Below, one piece after another: positions 25,112-33,916 of a stretch of 64,000 nt of DNA (positions are counted from its first letter, which is position 1; each line of letters starts with the position of its first letter). Source of the DNA: Streptomyces griseus subsp. griseus (GTDB lineage: Bacteria > Actinomycetota > Actinomycetes > Streptomycetales > Streptomycetaceae); assembly GCF_003610995.1 (NCBI RefSeq), contig NZ_CP032543.1, forward strand, positions 1,116,001-1,180,000, written 5' to 3'. The notes below the pieces were generated by a model, which made no database searches, was not told where the DNA came from, and saw nothing but the letters and a program-made list of their open reading frames with translations. Made by a program: the position numbers and the translations under genes.

Positions 25112-26065
25112 CTAGTCCTTGGCCACGGCTCGGAGCCGGTCCACCACATCGGCCCGCAGATCGGCGGGTTCCTCCACGACGACGTCCGGCCCGAACTCGA
25201 CGAGCCAGGCGTCGAGCCCGTGTCCGTACGGGATCTCCAGCTCGTCCCAGCCGTCGCCGCGCTCATGGACCGATATCGCCCGCGCCCGCAGCGGGTAGCC
25301 GGATCCGGCGCGGAGCCTGATCCGGGCGGTCCGGGTGGCGGTCTCGCCGGCCCAGCTCTCGACGGTCTCGCGGACGGTGACGACGTCGGGCACCTCGGCG
25401 GTGAACGTCCCGGCGCGGGAGCGGACCTTGCCGGTGATGCGGGAGAGCCTGAAGACGCGCTCGGCGCCACGGCCCCGGTCCCAGCCCGCGAGGTACCAGT
25501 GGCCGCGCCAGCATTCGAGGGTCCAGGGTTCGACCTGGCGCTGGACGGGGGCGGCGGAGTTGGCCTTGCGGTAGTCGAAGGTGACCGGGCGGCGGTCGCG
25601 GCAGGCGAGCATCAGGGGCTCGAAGGCTGCCTCGTGGACGGGGATACGGGGTTCGAGGGCGCTGTGCACCTCGTACGCGTCCTCGGCCTCGGGCATACCG
25701 GCCGCGCGGAGCTTCTGGAGGGCGCCGCTGGCGGCCCCGGCGAGGCGGGCCTGCTGCCAGACCTTGGCGGCGAGGCCGAGGGCGGCGGCCTCCTCGGCGT
25801 CCAGGGTGATGGGGGGCAGCCGGTTGCTGTCCCGGCGGGCCAGATAGCCGGTGTCGCCGTCGAGGTTCTCGACGGTCTCGATGACGAGGCCGAGCTCGCG
25901 CAGATCATCCTTGTCGCGCTCGAACATCCGGTTGAAGGAGTCGTCGGAGCCCGCTTCGAGGTACGCCTCGATGGAGCCGCGCAGCTCGCGCTTGCTGAGC
26001 GGGCGCCGGGTCCCCAGCAGGCACAGCGCGAGGTTCATCAACCGCTCGGCCTTGGCAATCGCCAT
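25112..26065 (-). CDS. pafB: WYL-domain transcriptional regulator PafB
   Basis: A 317-aa protein paralogous to PafC and next to it. The N-terminal HTH (AERLMNLALCLLGTRRPLSK) is followed by the WYL domain (RRPVTFDYRKANSAAPVQRQ, then LECWRGHWYLAGWDRGRGAE). With PafC it probably senses single-stranded DNA or another damage signal through the WYL fold. The upstream FKBP terminator (26152-26186) isolates pafBC as its own transcription unit. Confidence 0.93.
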   Translation of the reverse strand: MAIAKAERLMNLALCLLGTRRPLSKRELRGSIEAYLEAGSDDSFNRMFERDKDDLRELGLVIETVENLDGDTGYLARRDSNRLPPITLDAEEAAALGLAAKVWQQARLAGAASGALQKLRAAGMPEAEDAYEVHSALEPRIPVHEAAFEPLMLACRDRRPVTFDYRKANSAAPVQRQVEPWTLECWRGHWYLAGWDRGRGAERVFRLSRITGKVRSRAGTFTAEVPDVVTVRETVESWAGETATRTARIRLRAGSGYPLRARAISVHERGDGWDELEIPYGHGLDAWLVEFGPDVVVEEPADLRADVVDRLRAVAKD

Positions 26066-26151
26066 CGACGCCCTTTCTCTTGTGCTCTACGACCGTCGAC
26101 CGTACCGCCCCGGGGTGTCGGGACCAAAGCGGGATGGTGCACCGGGCAGCG

Positions 26152-26186
26152 GTGAGGGCCCCCACCGGTATGGCGGGGGCCCTCAC
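26152..26186 (-). terminator. Hairpin terminator after the cytosolic FKBP gene
   Basis: Perfect 12-base arms 26152-26163 and 26175-26186, 20 bases past the FKBP stop and before the pafB promoter region. Confidence 0.75.
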
Positions 26187-26206
26187 TCACGCGGGTCCGG
26201 AACGGA

Positions 26207-26578
26207 TCAGACCGAGACCAGGTCGCAGACGAAGATCAGCGTCTCGCCCGGGGCGATCGCGCTGCCCGCGCCGCGGTCGCCGTACGCGAGGTGTGCGGGG
26301 ATGGTCAGCTGGCGGCGGCCGCCGACCTTCATGCCCTGCACGCCCTGGTCCCAGCCGGAGATGACCTGGCCGACACCGAGCTGGAAGGCCAGCGGCGCGC
26401 CGCGGTTCCAGGAGGCGTCGAACTCCTCACCGGTGGAGAAGGCCACGCCCACGTAGTGGACCTTGACCTTGTCCCCGGCCTTGGCGACGGGGCCGTCGCC
26501 CTCCCAGATGTCCTTGATCTCCAGGTCGGCCGGCGGCTCGCCACCCGGGAAGTCGATCTCGGGCTTCTCGATGCTCAC
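26207..26578 (-). CDS. FKBP-type peptidyl-prolyl cis-trans isomerase, cytosolic
   Basis: A 123-aa single FKBP domain without a signal peptide. VKVHYVGVAFSTGEEFDASW, the active-site segment VISGWDQGVQGMKVGGRRQL and AYGDRGAGSAIAPGETLIF are canonical. It catalyses prolyl isomerisation in protein folding. It follows the FKBP lipoprotein in the same direction, with a 64-base gap. Confidence 0.95.
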   Translation of the reverse strand: MSIEKPEIDFPGGEPPADLEIKDIWEGDGPVAKAGDKVKVHYVGVAFSTGEEFDASWNRGAPLAFQLGVGQVISGWDQGVQGMKVGGRRQLTIPAHLAYGDRGAGSAIAPGETLIFVCDLVSV

Positions 26579-26642
26579 TGAACTGCTCCTCTAAATGATG
26601 AACTGGACAACCGGGACAGTCTTGCACCCTGGTCAGCGGGCG

Positions 26643-27581
26643 TTACATCTTGGCCAGGACGTCCACGGCGAAGACCAGCGTGGAGTTCTTCGGAATGGCC
26701 TGCTGCTGCTGGTCGCCGAAGGCCTGGTCCGGCGGGATCACGAGCAGCACGCGGCTGCCGACCTTCTTGCCGATCAGGCCCTCCTTGAGTCCCTTGAGGG
26801 TGACCTGGGCCAGCGGGAAGGTCTGGGTCTTGCCCTGGGCGTAGGTGGAGTCGAACTCCTTGGCATCCTTCCAGATCAGACCCACGTAGTTCACGACGAC
26901 GCTGTCGGTCTCCTTGATGACCTCACCGTCGGACTCCAGGATGTAGTTGGAGGCCAGCTTCTTCGGCGGGTCGCTCTTGGGGATGGTGACCTTCGGCGCC
27001 TTGCCGTCGTCGTTGGTCCCGACCTTGGGCAGGTCGATGTTGTCCTGGGCGACCTCCTTGCCCTTGGCGGAGGCCGGGATCTGGGTCGCCTTCACGATGT
27101 CGACGACGAAGCCGAGGGTGGCGTTCGGCTTGATGTCTCCCTGGCCCTGCTCGCCGTAGCCGAGCTCCGGCGGGATGACGAGCTGGACGCGGCTGCCGAC
27201 CTTCTGGCCGACGAGGCCCTTGTCCCAGCCCTGGATGACCATGCCCGCGCCGAGCGTCAGGTCGAAGGGCTGCTTGCGGTCGAAGCTGTTGTCGAACGGC
27301 TTGTCGGAGTCCCACGACTGACCGAGGTAGTTGACCTGGATCGCGTCGCCGTTCTTGAGCTTCGCACCGTCGCCCTCGCTGATGACCTCGGTCTTCAGCT
27401 CCTTGGGCGGGTCTCCCTTGCCCTTGGAGAGGGTGGGCTTCTCGCCGAACTTCGCGCCTGCGGTGATCGCGGGCACGCCGTTCTTGGACGAGGCGGAGTC
27501 GGAGGCCTTGTCGTCGCTGCCGCAGGCCACTGCCGACAGCAGCAGGAGGGGGGCGACGAGAAGGCCGGCAATTCGGCGCAC
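26643..27581 (-). CDS. Surface lipoprotein with two FKBP domains
   Basis: A 312-aa exported prolyl isomerase. The lipobox LLSAVACGS lies at residues 14-22, followed by an acidic Ser/Asp linker. FKBP domain 1 covers about residues 60-170 (IQVNYLGQSWDSDKPFDNSF, VIQGWDKGLVGQKVGSRVQL). Domain 2 covers about 200-312 (VVNYVGLIWKDAKEFDSTYA, GLKEGLIGKKVGSRVLLVIP). Domain 2 lacks the Trp of the V-x-GW active-site motif (TLKGLKEGL), so it may be a weak or non-catalytic isomerase. It probably assists folding of proteins exported by Sec or Tat. Confidence 0.93.
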   Translation of the reverse strand: MRRIAGLLVAPLLLLSAVACGSDDKASDSASSKNGVPAITAGAKFGEKPTLSKGKGDPPKELKTEVISEGDGAKLKNGDAIQVNYLGQSWDSDKPFDNSFDRKQPFDLTLGAGMVIQGWDKGLVGQKVGSRVQLVIPPELGYGEQGQGDIKPNATLGFVVDIVKATQIPASAKGKEVAQDNIDLPKVGTNDDGKAPKVTIPKSDPPKKLASNYILESDGEVIKETDSVVVNYVGLIWKDAKEFDSTYAQGKTQTFPLAQVTLKGLKEGLIGKKVGSRVLLVIPPDQAFGDQQQQAIPKNSTLVFAVDVLAKM

Positions 27582-27639
27582 TGGTTCCTCAGATCTCAGG
27601 GGGCACTGTGGTTGAGTCCGACCACTCTAGGCCGTGGAG

Positions 27640-27670
27640 AGGGCCCCGTACGAGGAACGTACGGGGCCCT
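27640..27670 (-). terminator. Hairpin terminator after pafA
   Basis: Perfect 12-base arms 27640-27651 and 27659-27670 with a 7-base loop, about 40 bases past the pafA stop. Confidence 0.75.
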
Positions 27671-27711
27671 GTCGCACGACGGCCGGCCGAGAGGTGCGCC
27701 CCCAGGGCCTG

Positions 27712-29073
27712 TCACATGCCCGCGATCAGCTTCTCCACGCGCTCGTCGACGGAGCGGAACGGGTCCTTGCAGAGCACCGTGCGCTGCGCCTGGTCGTTGA
27801 GCTTGAGGTGGACCCAGTCGACGGTGAAGTCCCGGCGCTGCTCCTGGGCCCGGCGGATGAAGTCGCCGCGCAGCCTCGCCCGGGTGGTCTGCGGGGGCAC
27901 CGACTTGCCCTCGAAGATCTTCAGGTCGTTGCAGATGCGGGCGGTCTGGCCCTTCCGCTCCAGGAGGTAGAAGAGACCGCGGCGACGGTGGATGTCGTGG
28001 TAGGCGAGGTCTATCTGGGCGACCCGCGGGTTCGACATGGTCATGTTGTGCTTGGCGCGGTACCGCTCGATGAGCTTGTACTTCATGACCCAGTCGATCT
28101 CGGTGTCGATCCGGTCGAGGTCCTCGGCCTCGATGGCGTCGAGGGTGCGGCCCCACAGCTCCAGGACCTGGTCGACGGTGCCGGTGCGGATGCCCCGGCG
28201 CTCGACGAAGTCCACGGCCTTCTCGTAGTACTCCCGCTGGACCTCGATGGCCGAGGCCTCGCGGCCGCTGGCCAGGCGCACCTTGCGCCGGCCGGTGAGG
28301 TCGTGGCTGACCTCGCGGATGGCCCGGATCGGGTTCTCCAGGGTCAGATCGCGCATCACCGTGCCCGCCTCGATCATGCGGAGCACCAGGTCGGTGGCGC
28401 CGACCTTGAGCAGCATGGTCGTCTCGGACATGTTCGAGTCTCCGACGATGACGTGGAGGCGGCGGTACCGCTCGGCGTCGGCGTGGGGTTCGTCACGGGT
28501 GTTGATGATCGGCCGGGAGCGGGTGGTCGCGGAGCTGACGCCCTCCCAGATGTGCTCGGCACGCTGGCTGACGCAGTAGACGGCTCCGCGCGGCGTCTGG
28601 AGCACCTTGCCCGCCCCGCAGATGAGCTGCCGGGTGACGAGGAAGGGGATGAGGATGTCCGCGAGCCGGGAGAATTCTCCGTGCCGGGCGACGAGGTAGT
28701 TCTCGTGGCACCCGTAGGAGTTTCCCGCCGAGTCGGTGTTGTTCTTGAAGAGATAGACGTCGCCCGCGATTCCCTCCTCGTGCAGGCGGCGTTCGGCGTC
28801 GACGAGCAGGCCTTCGAGAATGCGCTCGCCGGCCTTGTCGTGCGTGACCAGCTCGGTCACGTTGTCGCATTCGGGGGTTGCATATTCCGGATGCGATCCC
28901 ACGTCGAGGTAGAGGCGGGCGCCGTTCCGCAGAAAGACATTGCTGCTGCGGCCCCATGACACAACACGGCGGAAGAGGTAGCGCGCCACTTCGTCAGGTG
29001 ACAGTCGGCGCTGTCCCCTGAACGTGCACGTGACGCCGTACTCGTTCTCCAGCCCGAAAATGCGGCGGTCCAT
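27712..29073 (-). CDS. pafA: Pup-protein ligase PafA
   Basis: A 453-aa ATP-dependent ligase that joins the C-terminal Glu of Pup to substrate lysines. It shows the glutamine-synthetase-like fold: [13 protein letters not shown] at the start, [19 protein letters not shown] and [20 protein letters not shown], conserved ATP and Pup contacts. It begins 9 bases after the stop of an MFS transporter gene on the same strand, so they may share a transcript. The rest of the pupylation system lies 3-8 kb away. Confidence 0.97.
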   Translation of the reverse strand: MDRRIFGLENEYGVTCTFRGQRRLSPDEVARYLFRRVVSWGRSSNVFLRNGARLYLDVGSHPEYATPECDNVTELVTHDKAGERILEGLLVDAERRLHEEGIAGDVYLFKNNTDSAGNSYGCHENYLVARHGEFSRLADILIPFLVTRQLICGAGKVLQTPRGAVYCVSQRAEHIWEGVSSATTRSRPIINTRDEPHADAERYRRLHVIVGDSNMSETTMLLKVGATDLVLRMIEAGTVMRDLTLENPIRAIREVSHDLTGRRKVRLASGREASAIEVQREYYEKAVDFVERRGIRTGTVDQVLELWGRTLDAIEAEDLDRIDTEIDWVMKYKLIERYRAKHNMTMSNPRVAQIDLAYHDIHRRRGLFYLLERKGQTARICNDLKIFEGKSVPPQTTRARLRGDFIRRAQEQRRDFTVDWVHLKLNDQAQRTVLCKDPFRSVDERVEKLIAGM

Positions 29074-29082
29074 GACTGAACA

Positions 29083-30342
29083 TTACGCCTTACGGCCGGT
29101 GCTGAAACCGGGTTTGACAGCACCGTTTCGATCATTTTCCGATCCGGTCACGACGGCGGGGTCGCGTACGGGAGCTGCGAGGACCTTCCCCGTGGCCAGC
29201 AGGACCACCAGGGCGAGGACTCCGCCGACCCCCGCCACGCCGAAGCTCCAGGCGGTGGAGCCGATCTCGACGGCGGGTCCCGCGACGGCCGTTCCGGCTG
29301 CCGCGCCGACGCCGAAGGTGGTGACGAGCCAGGAGAACGCCTCGGTCACCGTGCCGCGCGGGGCGTGCCGGTCCACCACGATGAACGAGCAGGCGATGGC
29401 GGGGGCCAGGAAGACTCCGGCGAGGGCGGCGAGGGCGGTCATGACGGGGACCGAGGGGGTGAGCGTCAGCGGCAGGTAGCCGAGGGCCAGGAGGCCGACG
29501 ATGACGCGGAGCCGCCGCTCGGGCGCACCGGCCCACTGCCGTGCCCCGTAGCCGAGGCCACCGATGAGGGCGCCGAGGCCGAGCGCGGCCATCAGCCAGC
29601 CGTACACCGACTCGCGGCCGTGGTCGTCGGCGTAGGCCACACCGGCCACCGTGATGGAGCCGAGCGCGAGACCGACGAAGAAGAACGCCCCGAGCAGGGC
29701 TAGGAGTCCGGGCGAGCGCAGGGCGCCGAGCCAGTGCGCCTCGCGGGGTGCGGAGCGCCAGGTGCGGGAGGGCTCCGAGAGGACGACCGACAACGCGCCC
29801 AGGACGCCGATGGCGTTGATGACGAGCAGAGCGGCGGCCGGGGACCAGAGCGAGACGAGGAGTGTCACCAGGAGCGGCCCCACGGTGAACATGATCTCCT
29901 GCGCCACGGCGTCCATCGCGTATGCCCGGTGCACCTGGTCCTCGCGCTTCAGCACGCTGGGCCACAGGGCCCGCAGCCCGCCCTCCAGGGGCGGTGTGGC
30001 GACTCCGGCGACGATGACGGCGGCGTACGCCAGCGGGAGCGAGCCGAGGCCCACGAACGCCAGCAGGGCCATGCCGAGGGCGGAGAGCACGGCGGCGGGG
30101 AGCTGGACGCGCGGCTGCCCGTACAGGTCGACGGCCCGGCCGAGCAGCGGCTGCCCGACGGCGGTGGCGAGCCCGTAGGCGGCGGCGAGGGCGCCGGCCA
30201 GGGTGTAGCTGCCGCCCTCGGCGCGGGTGAAGAGCACGATCGCGATGTGGGCGGTGCCGTTGGGCAGCCGCCCCACCAGGGTGCCCGTCAGCAGCCGGGC
30301 GGCATGCCGCGCCCGGAGGATGTCCAGATACCCCGCGGCCAT
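29083..30342 (-). CDS. MFS transporter
   Basis: A 419-aa protein with about 12 membrane helices in two halves, beginning YLDILRARHAARLLTGTLVG. GRLPNGTAHIAIVLF and AVGQPLLGRAVDLYGQPR fit motif A of the major facilitator superfamily. The substrate is unknown; similar proteins are annotated as drug or sugar efflux. The ATG at 30342 follows GGAAAGGGG, better than an in-frame start 11 codons upstream. A divergent LacI-family gene lies 130 bases away and may regulate it. Confidence 0.88.
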   Translation of the reverse strand: MAAGYLDILRARHAARLLTGTLVGRLPNGTAHIAIVLFTRAEGGSYTLAGALAAAYGLATAVGQPLLGRAVDLYGQPRVQLPAAVLSALGMALLAFVGLGSLPLAYAAVIVAGVATPPLEGGLRALWPSVLKREDQVHRAYAMDAVAQEIMFTVGPLLVTLLVSLWSPAAALLVINAIGVLGALSVVLSEPSRTWRSAPREAHWLGALRSPGLLALLGAFFFVGLALGSITVAGVAYADDHGRESVYGWLMAALGLGALIGGLGYGARQWAGAPERRLRVIVGLLALGYLPLTLTPSVPVMTALAALAGVFLAPAIACSFIVVDRHAPRGTVTEAFSWLVTTFGVGAAAGTAVAGPAVEIGSTAWSFGVAGVGGVLALVVLLATGKVLAAPVRDPAVVTGSENDRNGAVKPGFSTGRKA

Positions 30343-30384
30343 CTGCGCCCCTTTCCGCCGGACGGCTGCCGCCACCCGAGGTTT

Positions 30385-30411
30385 TACGTATAACGTCGAG
30401 GCTCATACGTA
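30385..30411. promoter_or_regulatory. Paired TACGTA sites in the MFS/LacI divergent promoter
   Basis: TACGTA occurs at 30385-30390 and again at 30406-30411, centres 21 bases apart (two helical turns), in the 130-base region between the divergent genes. They are candidate operator half-sites for the LacI regulator; this is inferred from position and symmetry. Confidence 0.4.
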
Positions 30412-30472
30412 CCATGTCCGCAGTCCGCGGGTCCACCTCGCGGCACCACGGAAACCCCGCACGGAGGCCCGA

Positions 30473-31549
30473 GTGACCGACCCCCAGCAGCCCGTCCCGC
30501 CCCGGCCCACCAGCCGCGACGTGGCCCGTGCGGCGGGCGTCTCGCAGGCGACGGTCTCGCTCGTGCTCGGGGAGAAGTGGCCGGGCCGGGTGTCCGAGGC
30601 CACGGCCCAGCGGGTCCGGGACCGTGCGGCGGAGCTCGGCTACCGGCCCAATCTGGCCGCCCGCAATCTGCGGCTCGGCCGCACCAGGACCGCGCTGCTG
30701 GTGGTCCCGGCGCTCACCAACGAGTTCTTCGCCCGGGTCTACACCGGGGCCGCCGCCGTGGCCGCCGAGCACGACTTCGGCGTGGTGCTCTACCCCTCCC
30801 CGGACGGCACCGGGCCGGCCCGGGACCCGTTCGCCTCGGCCCGCGCCGCCCTGGACGGGGTGATCGCCTCCTCCATGGCCTCCGACGCGCTCGGCGCGCT
30901 GCACGGGGCGGACCTGCCGCTGGTGATGCTGGACAGCGACCCGGCGGGGACGGATGCGGCGGCCCATGTGAACCTGGACATCGCCGACGGCATGCGGCAG
31001 CTGACGGAGCATCTGCTGGGCCTCGGCCACCGCCGCTTCGTCCATCTGGCGTCCGCCGTGGACACCTGGACGTTCGCGGTCCGGGCGCAGGCGGTACGGG
31101 AGGCGGTGGGCGCGGTCCCGGGCGCCACGGTGCGTACGGTACGGGCCCCCCTCGACGTACGGGCCGGGCGCGAGGCCGCCGAACAGGCCCTGGCCGTCAC
31201 CGGGGAGCGACCCACGGCGGTCGTCTGCGACGACGACATCCTGGCGGCCGGGGCCTGCAAGGCGGCCCGCCGGCTCGGGCTGCGCGTCCCGGACGACCTC
31301 TCGGTCACCGGCTTCGACGACCTGGCGCTGGCCACCGCCGTCGAACCGGAGCTGACCACGGTGCAGCTGCCCGCCGAGCAGGTCGGGGAGCGCGGTATGG
31401 CGGCGCTGCTCGCGGTGCTGGACGGCCGCCCTGCCGAGACGGACAGCCTGCCGGTGCGGCTGGTCGTACGGGGCTCCACGGCACCGCCGCCCCCTCCCGG
31501 GCATGACGGATGCCCCCGGGCCGAGCCCGGGGGCATCCGTCATGTGTGA
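30473..31549 (+). CDS. LacI-family transcriptional regulator
   Basis: A 358-aa repressor with N-terminal HTH (TSRDVARAAGVSQATVSLVL), hinge helix (GYRPNLAARNLRLGRTRT) and a periplasmic-binding-like ligand domain ending with VPDDLSVTGFDDLALATAVE and LTTVQLPAEQVGERGMAAL. The GTG at 30473 follows GGAGGCCCGA. The last 16 or so codons (after RGSTAPPPPP) run through a perfect terminator stem, so the natural stop may have been lost by an indel. Its effector is unknown; the divergent MFS gene is the likely target. Confidence 0.9.
   Translation: MTDPQQPVPPRPTSRDVARAAGVSQATVSLVLGEKWPGRVSEATAQRVRDRAAELGYRPNLAARNLRLGRTRTALLVVPALTNEFFARVYTGAAAVAAEHDFGVVLYPSPDGTGPARDPFASARAALDGVIASSMASDALGALHGADLPLVMLDSDPAGTDAAAHVNLDIADGMRQLTEHLLGLGHRRFVHLASAVDTWTFAVRAQAVREAVGAVPGATVRTVRAPLDVRAGREAAEQALAVTGERPTAVVCDDDILAAGACKAARRLGLRVPDDLSVTGFDDLALATAVEPELTTVQLPAEQVGERGMAALLAVLDGRPAETDSLPVRLVVRGSTAPPPPPGHDGCPRAEPGGIRHV
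31502..31544. terminator. Perfect 20-base-pair hairpin between lacI-type gene and prcA
   Basis: Arms 31502-31521 and 31525-31544 are exact reverse complements with a 3-base loop. It serves the convergent LacI gene and prcA, and lies inside the present 3' end of the LacI reading frame. Confidence 0.85.
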
Positions 31550-31554
31550 GCCGA

Positions 31555-32373
31555 CTACTCCTCGGTGGAGCCGGGGGCGGTGCCGGTGTCCGTACCGGTG
31601 CCGGTCTCCGTGGAGTCGGGGGTGTCGGTCTCCTCGGTGTCGGACGGGGCGTCCGTCGGGGTGGCGCCCGCCGCTTCCGCGTCGAGGAGCCGGGTCAGCT
31701 GGCGGCCGACGATCCGCTTGAACTTGCGCTGCTGGGGCCGCGTACGGTCCAGCACCGCGACTTCGAGGCGCTCGGCGGGGATCTCCCGCTCCCCGCCGCC
31801 CGGCTCGCGGGAGAGCGCCTGGACGGCCAGCTTGAGCGCCTCGGCGAGGGTCATGCCGTCGCGGTGGCGCTGGTCCAGGAAGCCGCTGATCTGCTCGGCG
31901 TTGCCGCCGACCGCGACCGAGCCGTGCTCGTCCACGATCGAACCGTCGTGCGGCAGCCGGTAGATCTGGTCACCCTCAGGGGCGGTGCCGACCTCGGCGA
32001 CGACCAGCTCCACCTCGTACGGCTTCTCGGCCGCGCTGGAGAAGATGGTGCCGAGCGTCTGGGCGTAGACGTTGGCCAGCCCGCGGGCTGTCACATCGTC
32101 ACGGTCGTAGGTGTATCCGCGCAGGTCCGCGTAGCGCACACCGCCGATGCGGAGGTTCTCGTACTCGTTGTACTTGCCGGCGGCCGCGAAGCCGATCCGG
32201 TCATAGATCTCGCTGAACTTGTGCAGCGCGCGGGACGGGTTCTCGCCGACGAACACAATGCCGTCGGCATACTGCAGCACAACGAGGCTGCGACCACGGG
32301 CGATGCCCTTGCGGGCGTATTCCGCCCGGTCGGCCATGGCCTGCTGGGGTGAGACATAGAACGGCGTCGACAC
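31555..32373 (-). CDS. prcA: 20S proteasome alpha subunit
   Basis: A 272-aa structural subunit forming the outer rings and gate of the proteasome. The N terminus ([20 protein letters not shown]) contains the gating segment, followed by [20 protein letters not shown] and the alpha fold. The last 45 residues are an acidic Thr/Asp/Gly-rich tail typical of Streptomyces. It follows prcB by 58 bases on the same strand and is the last gene of the proteasome transcript. Confidence 0.96.
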   Translation of the reverse strand: MSTPFYVSPQQAMADRAEYARKGIARGRSLVVLQYADGIVFVGENPSRALHKFSEIYDRIGFAAAGKYNEYENLRIGGVRYADLRGYTYDRDDVTARGLANVYAQTLGTIFSSAAEKPYEVELVVAEVGTAPEGDQIYRLPHDGSIVDEHGSVAVGGNAEQISGFLDQRHRDGMTLAEALKLAVQALSREPGGGEREIPAERLEVAVLDRTRPQQRKFKRIVGRQLTRLLDAEAAGATPTDAPSDTEETDTPDSTETGTGTDTGTAPGSTEE

Positions 32374-32431
32374 CGGCTATCCGTCCCTTTCTGTCAGTGA
32401 CGAGTGCATCTCGGAAGGCTCGGAGTCCGGG

Positions 32432-33277
32432 TCAGAGCAGCGCGGCGCGCGGGCCGTCGGGCTGCTCCAGGCGGCGTTCCAGGATGGAGCGCGCGATGTC
32501 GGCGGACTCCTGGTCGCCCAGCCTCCGGAAGCCTTCGTCGGTGATGACGGTGACGATCGGGTAGATCCGGCGGGCCACGTCCGGGCCGCCGGTCGCCGAG
32601 TCGTCGTCAGCGGCGTCGTACAGCGCCTGCACGACCAGGGTGAGGGTCTGCTCCTCCGTCAGGTCCTCGCGGTAGAGCTTCTTCATGGAGCCGCGGGCGA
32701 AGATCGACCCGGATCCGGTGGCGGCGTAGCCGTTCTCCTCGGAGCGGCCACCGGTGACGTCGTAGGAGAAGATGCGGCCCTTGTCGCGGTCCACGTCGTA
32801 CCCCGCGAAGAGCGGCACCACGGCGAGGCCCTGCATGGCCATGGCGAGGTTGGAGCGGATCATGGTGGAGAGCCGGTTCGCCTTGCCCTCCAGGGAGAGC
32901 TGGGCGCCCTCGACCTTCTCGAAGTGCTCCAGCTCCAGCTGGAACAGCTTGACCATCTCCACGGCCAGTCCGGCGGTGCCGGCGATGCCCACCGCCGAAT
33001 ACTCGTCGGCCGGGAAGACCTTCTCGATGTCGCGCTGCGCGATCATGTTGCCCATGGTGGCGCGCCGGTCACCGGCCAGGACGACGCCACCGGGGAAGGA
33101 CGCCGCGACGATGGTCGTCCCGTGCGGTGCCTCGATGGCCCCCTGAAGCGGCGGCAGACTCCGGTTGCCCGGGAGCATCTCGGGCGACTGGTCGGACAGG
33201 AAGTCCATGAACGAGGACGAACCCGGCGTCAGGAAGGCAGCTGGTAGACGCCCGGTGCTACGAGTGTTGGCTTCCAC
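32432..33277 (-). CDS. prcB: 20S proteasome beta subunit
   Basis: A 281-aa catalytic subunit. A 53-residue propeptide ends PHG, and Thr54 in [20 protein letters not shown] becomes the N-terminal nucleophile after autocleavage. The rest matches beta subunits ([20 protein letters not shown]). The GTG at 33277 follows GGAGGGAAACGC and gives the length I recall for S. coelicolor PrcB. The frame stays open upstream into the broken endonuclease gene because that gene's frameshift places it in phase with prcB, so the longer start at 33463 is wrong. Confidence 0.96.
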   Translation of the reverse strand: MEANTRSTGRLPAAFLTPGSSSFMDFLSDQSPEMLPGNRSLPPLQGAIEAPHGTTIVAASFPGGVVLAGDRRATMGNMIAQRDIEKVFPADEYSAVGIAGTAGLAVEMVKLFQLELEHFEKVEGAQLSLEGKANRLSTMIRSNLAMAMQGLAVVPLFAGYDVDRDKGRIFSYDVTGGRSEENGYAATGSGSIFARGSMKKLYREDLTEEQTLTLVVQALYDAADDDSATGGPDVARRIYPIVTVITDEGFRRLGDQESADIARSILERRLEQPDGPRAALL

Positions 33278-33463
33278 GCGTTTCCCTCCAGGTATGCGAT
33301 GGCCCTGCGCAAGAGAGTCAGGATCATCCCCCAACTTGCCGATGGCCGAATTGCAGTTGAAGCAACGTACGCCACGGACCCTACCCGTCCCGGGGCAGTG
33401 ATCCACATGTTCGGCGGAGGGATCTGCGTCGATCCCGCACTCGCGAACCGGAGGGGGCTCCAC
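33229..33463 (-). pseudogene. Endonuclease VII-like (HNH-type) small gene, frameshifted
   Basis: [20 protein letters not shown] with NCNSAIGKL is the core of the recombination endonuclease VII family. The following DDPD should continue [16 protein letters not shown], but that segment is one frame away, ending [10 protein letters not shown] at a stop at 33229 inside prcB. An extra base near 33310 explains the break. The intact product would be only about 78 aa from the GTG at 33463, and the usual N-terminal Cys pair and the second His of the H-x-D-H-x-H element are not seen. It may be a decayed gene or a sequencing error. The start is uncertain. Confidence 0.6.
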
Positions 33464-33474
33464 CGGTCGGCGAG

Positions 33475-33514
33475 CGGGGTGACGGCGCCCGCCGCGGCGG
33501 GCGCCGTCACCCCG
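33475..33514 (-). terminator. Perfect 40-base palindrome between pup and prcB (terminator or attenuator)
   Basis: Every base from 33475 to 33514 is self-complementary around the central CCGCGG (33492-33497). It lies about 55 bases after the pup stop and upstream of the endonuclease-prcB-prcA genes on the same strand. It could end most dop-pup transcripts and lower proteasome-core expression relative to Pup, or mark separate transcription units. Confidence 0.7.
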
Positions 33515-33569
33515 TCTCCCCCGAGTTCCACGGTCGCCCGGAGCGCTACCAGGCGTTCACACTCGTGAA

Positions 33570-33788
33570 CTACTGTCCACCCTTTTGAACGAAGGAGCGG
33601 ACGAAGTCCTCGGCGTTCTCTTCGAGGACGTCGTCGATCTCGTCCAGCACCGAGTCGACGTCGTCGCTCAGCTTCTCCTGGCGCTCCGCGAGGTCCTCGG
33701 ACGCCTGCGCGTCCTGCGCCTGCTCCTCGACCTCCTCGGTGGAACGCGTCGCCTTCTGCTGTCCGCCGCCGGTGTCCTTGGTCGCCAT
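33570..33788 (-). CDS. pup: Prokaryotic ubiquitin-like protein Pup
   Basis: A 72-aa disordered protein tag. KDTGGGQQKATRSTEEVEEQ forms the N-terminal part threaded by the ATPase. DLAERQEKLSDDVDSVLDEI is the coiled-coil-forming Arc/Mpa-binding segment, and the C terminus is VQKGGQ. The final Gln must be deamidated to Glu by Dop before ligation. The ATG at 33788 is the family start. It lies 128 bases downstream of dop. Confidence 0.97.
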   Translation of the reverse strand: MATKDTGGGQQKATRSTEEVEEQAQDAQASEDLAERQEKLSDDVDSVLDEIDDVLEENAEDFVRSFVQKGGQ

Positions 33789-33916
33789 GTAGCTCACCCC
33801 GCTCGGTTCGAAGCAATCAAGCTCTTGATCAGACCCTACCCACGAGGTCCGACATTTGGCCCGGTGGTTGTGCAACGTCCGGGCCTCGGGTGATTGATTC
33901 CCCGCCCGGACGCCTT

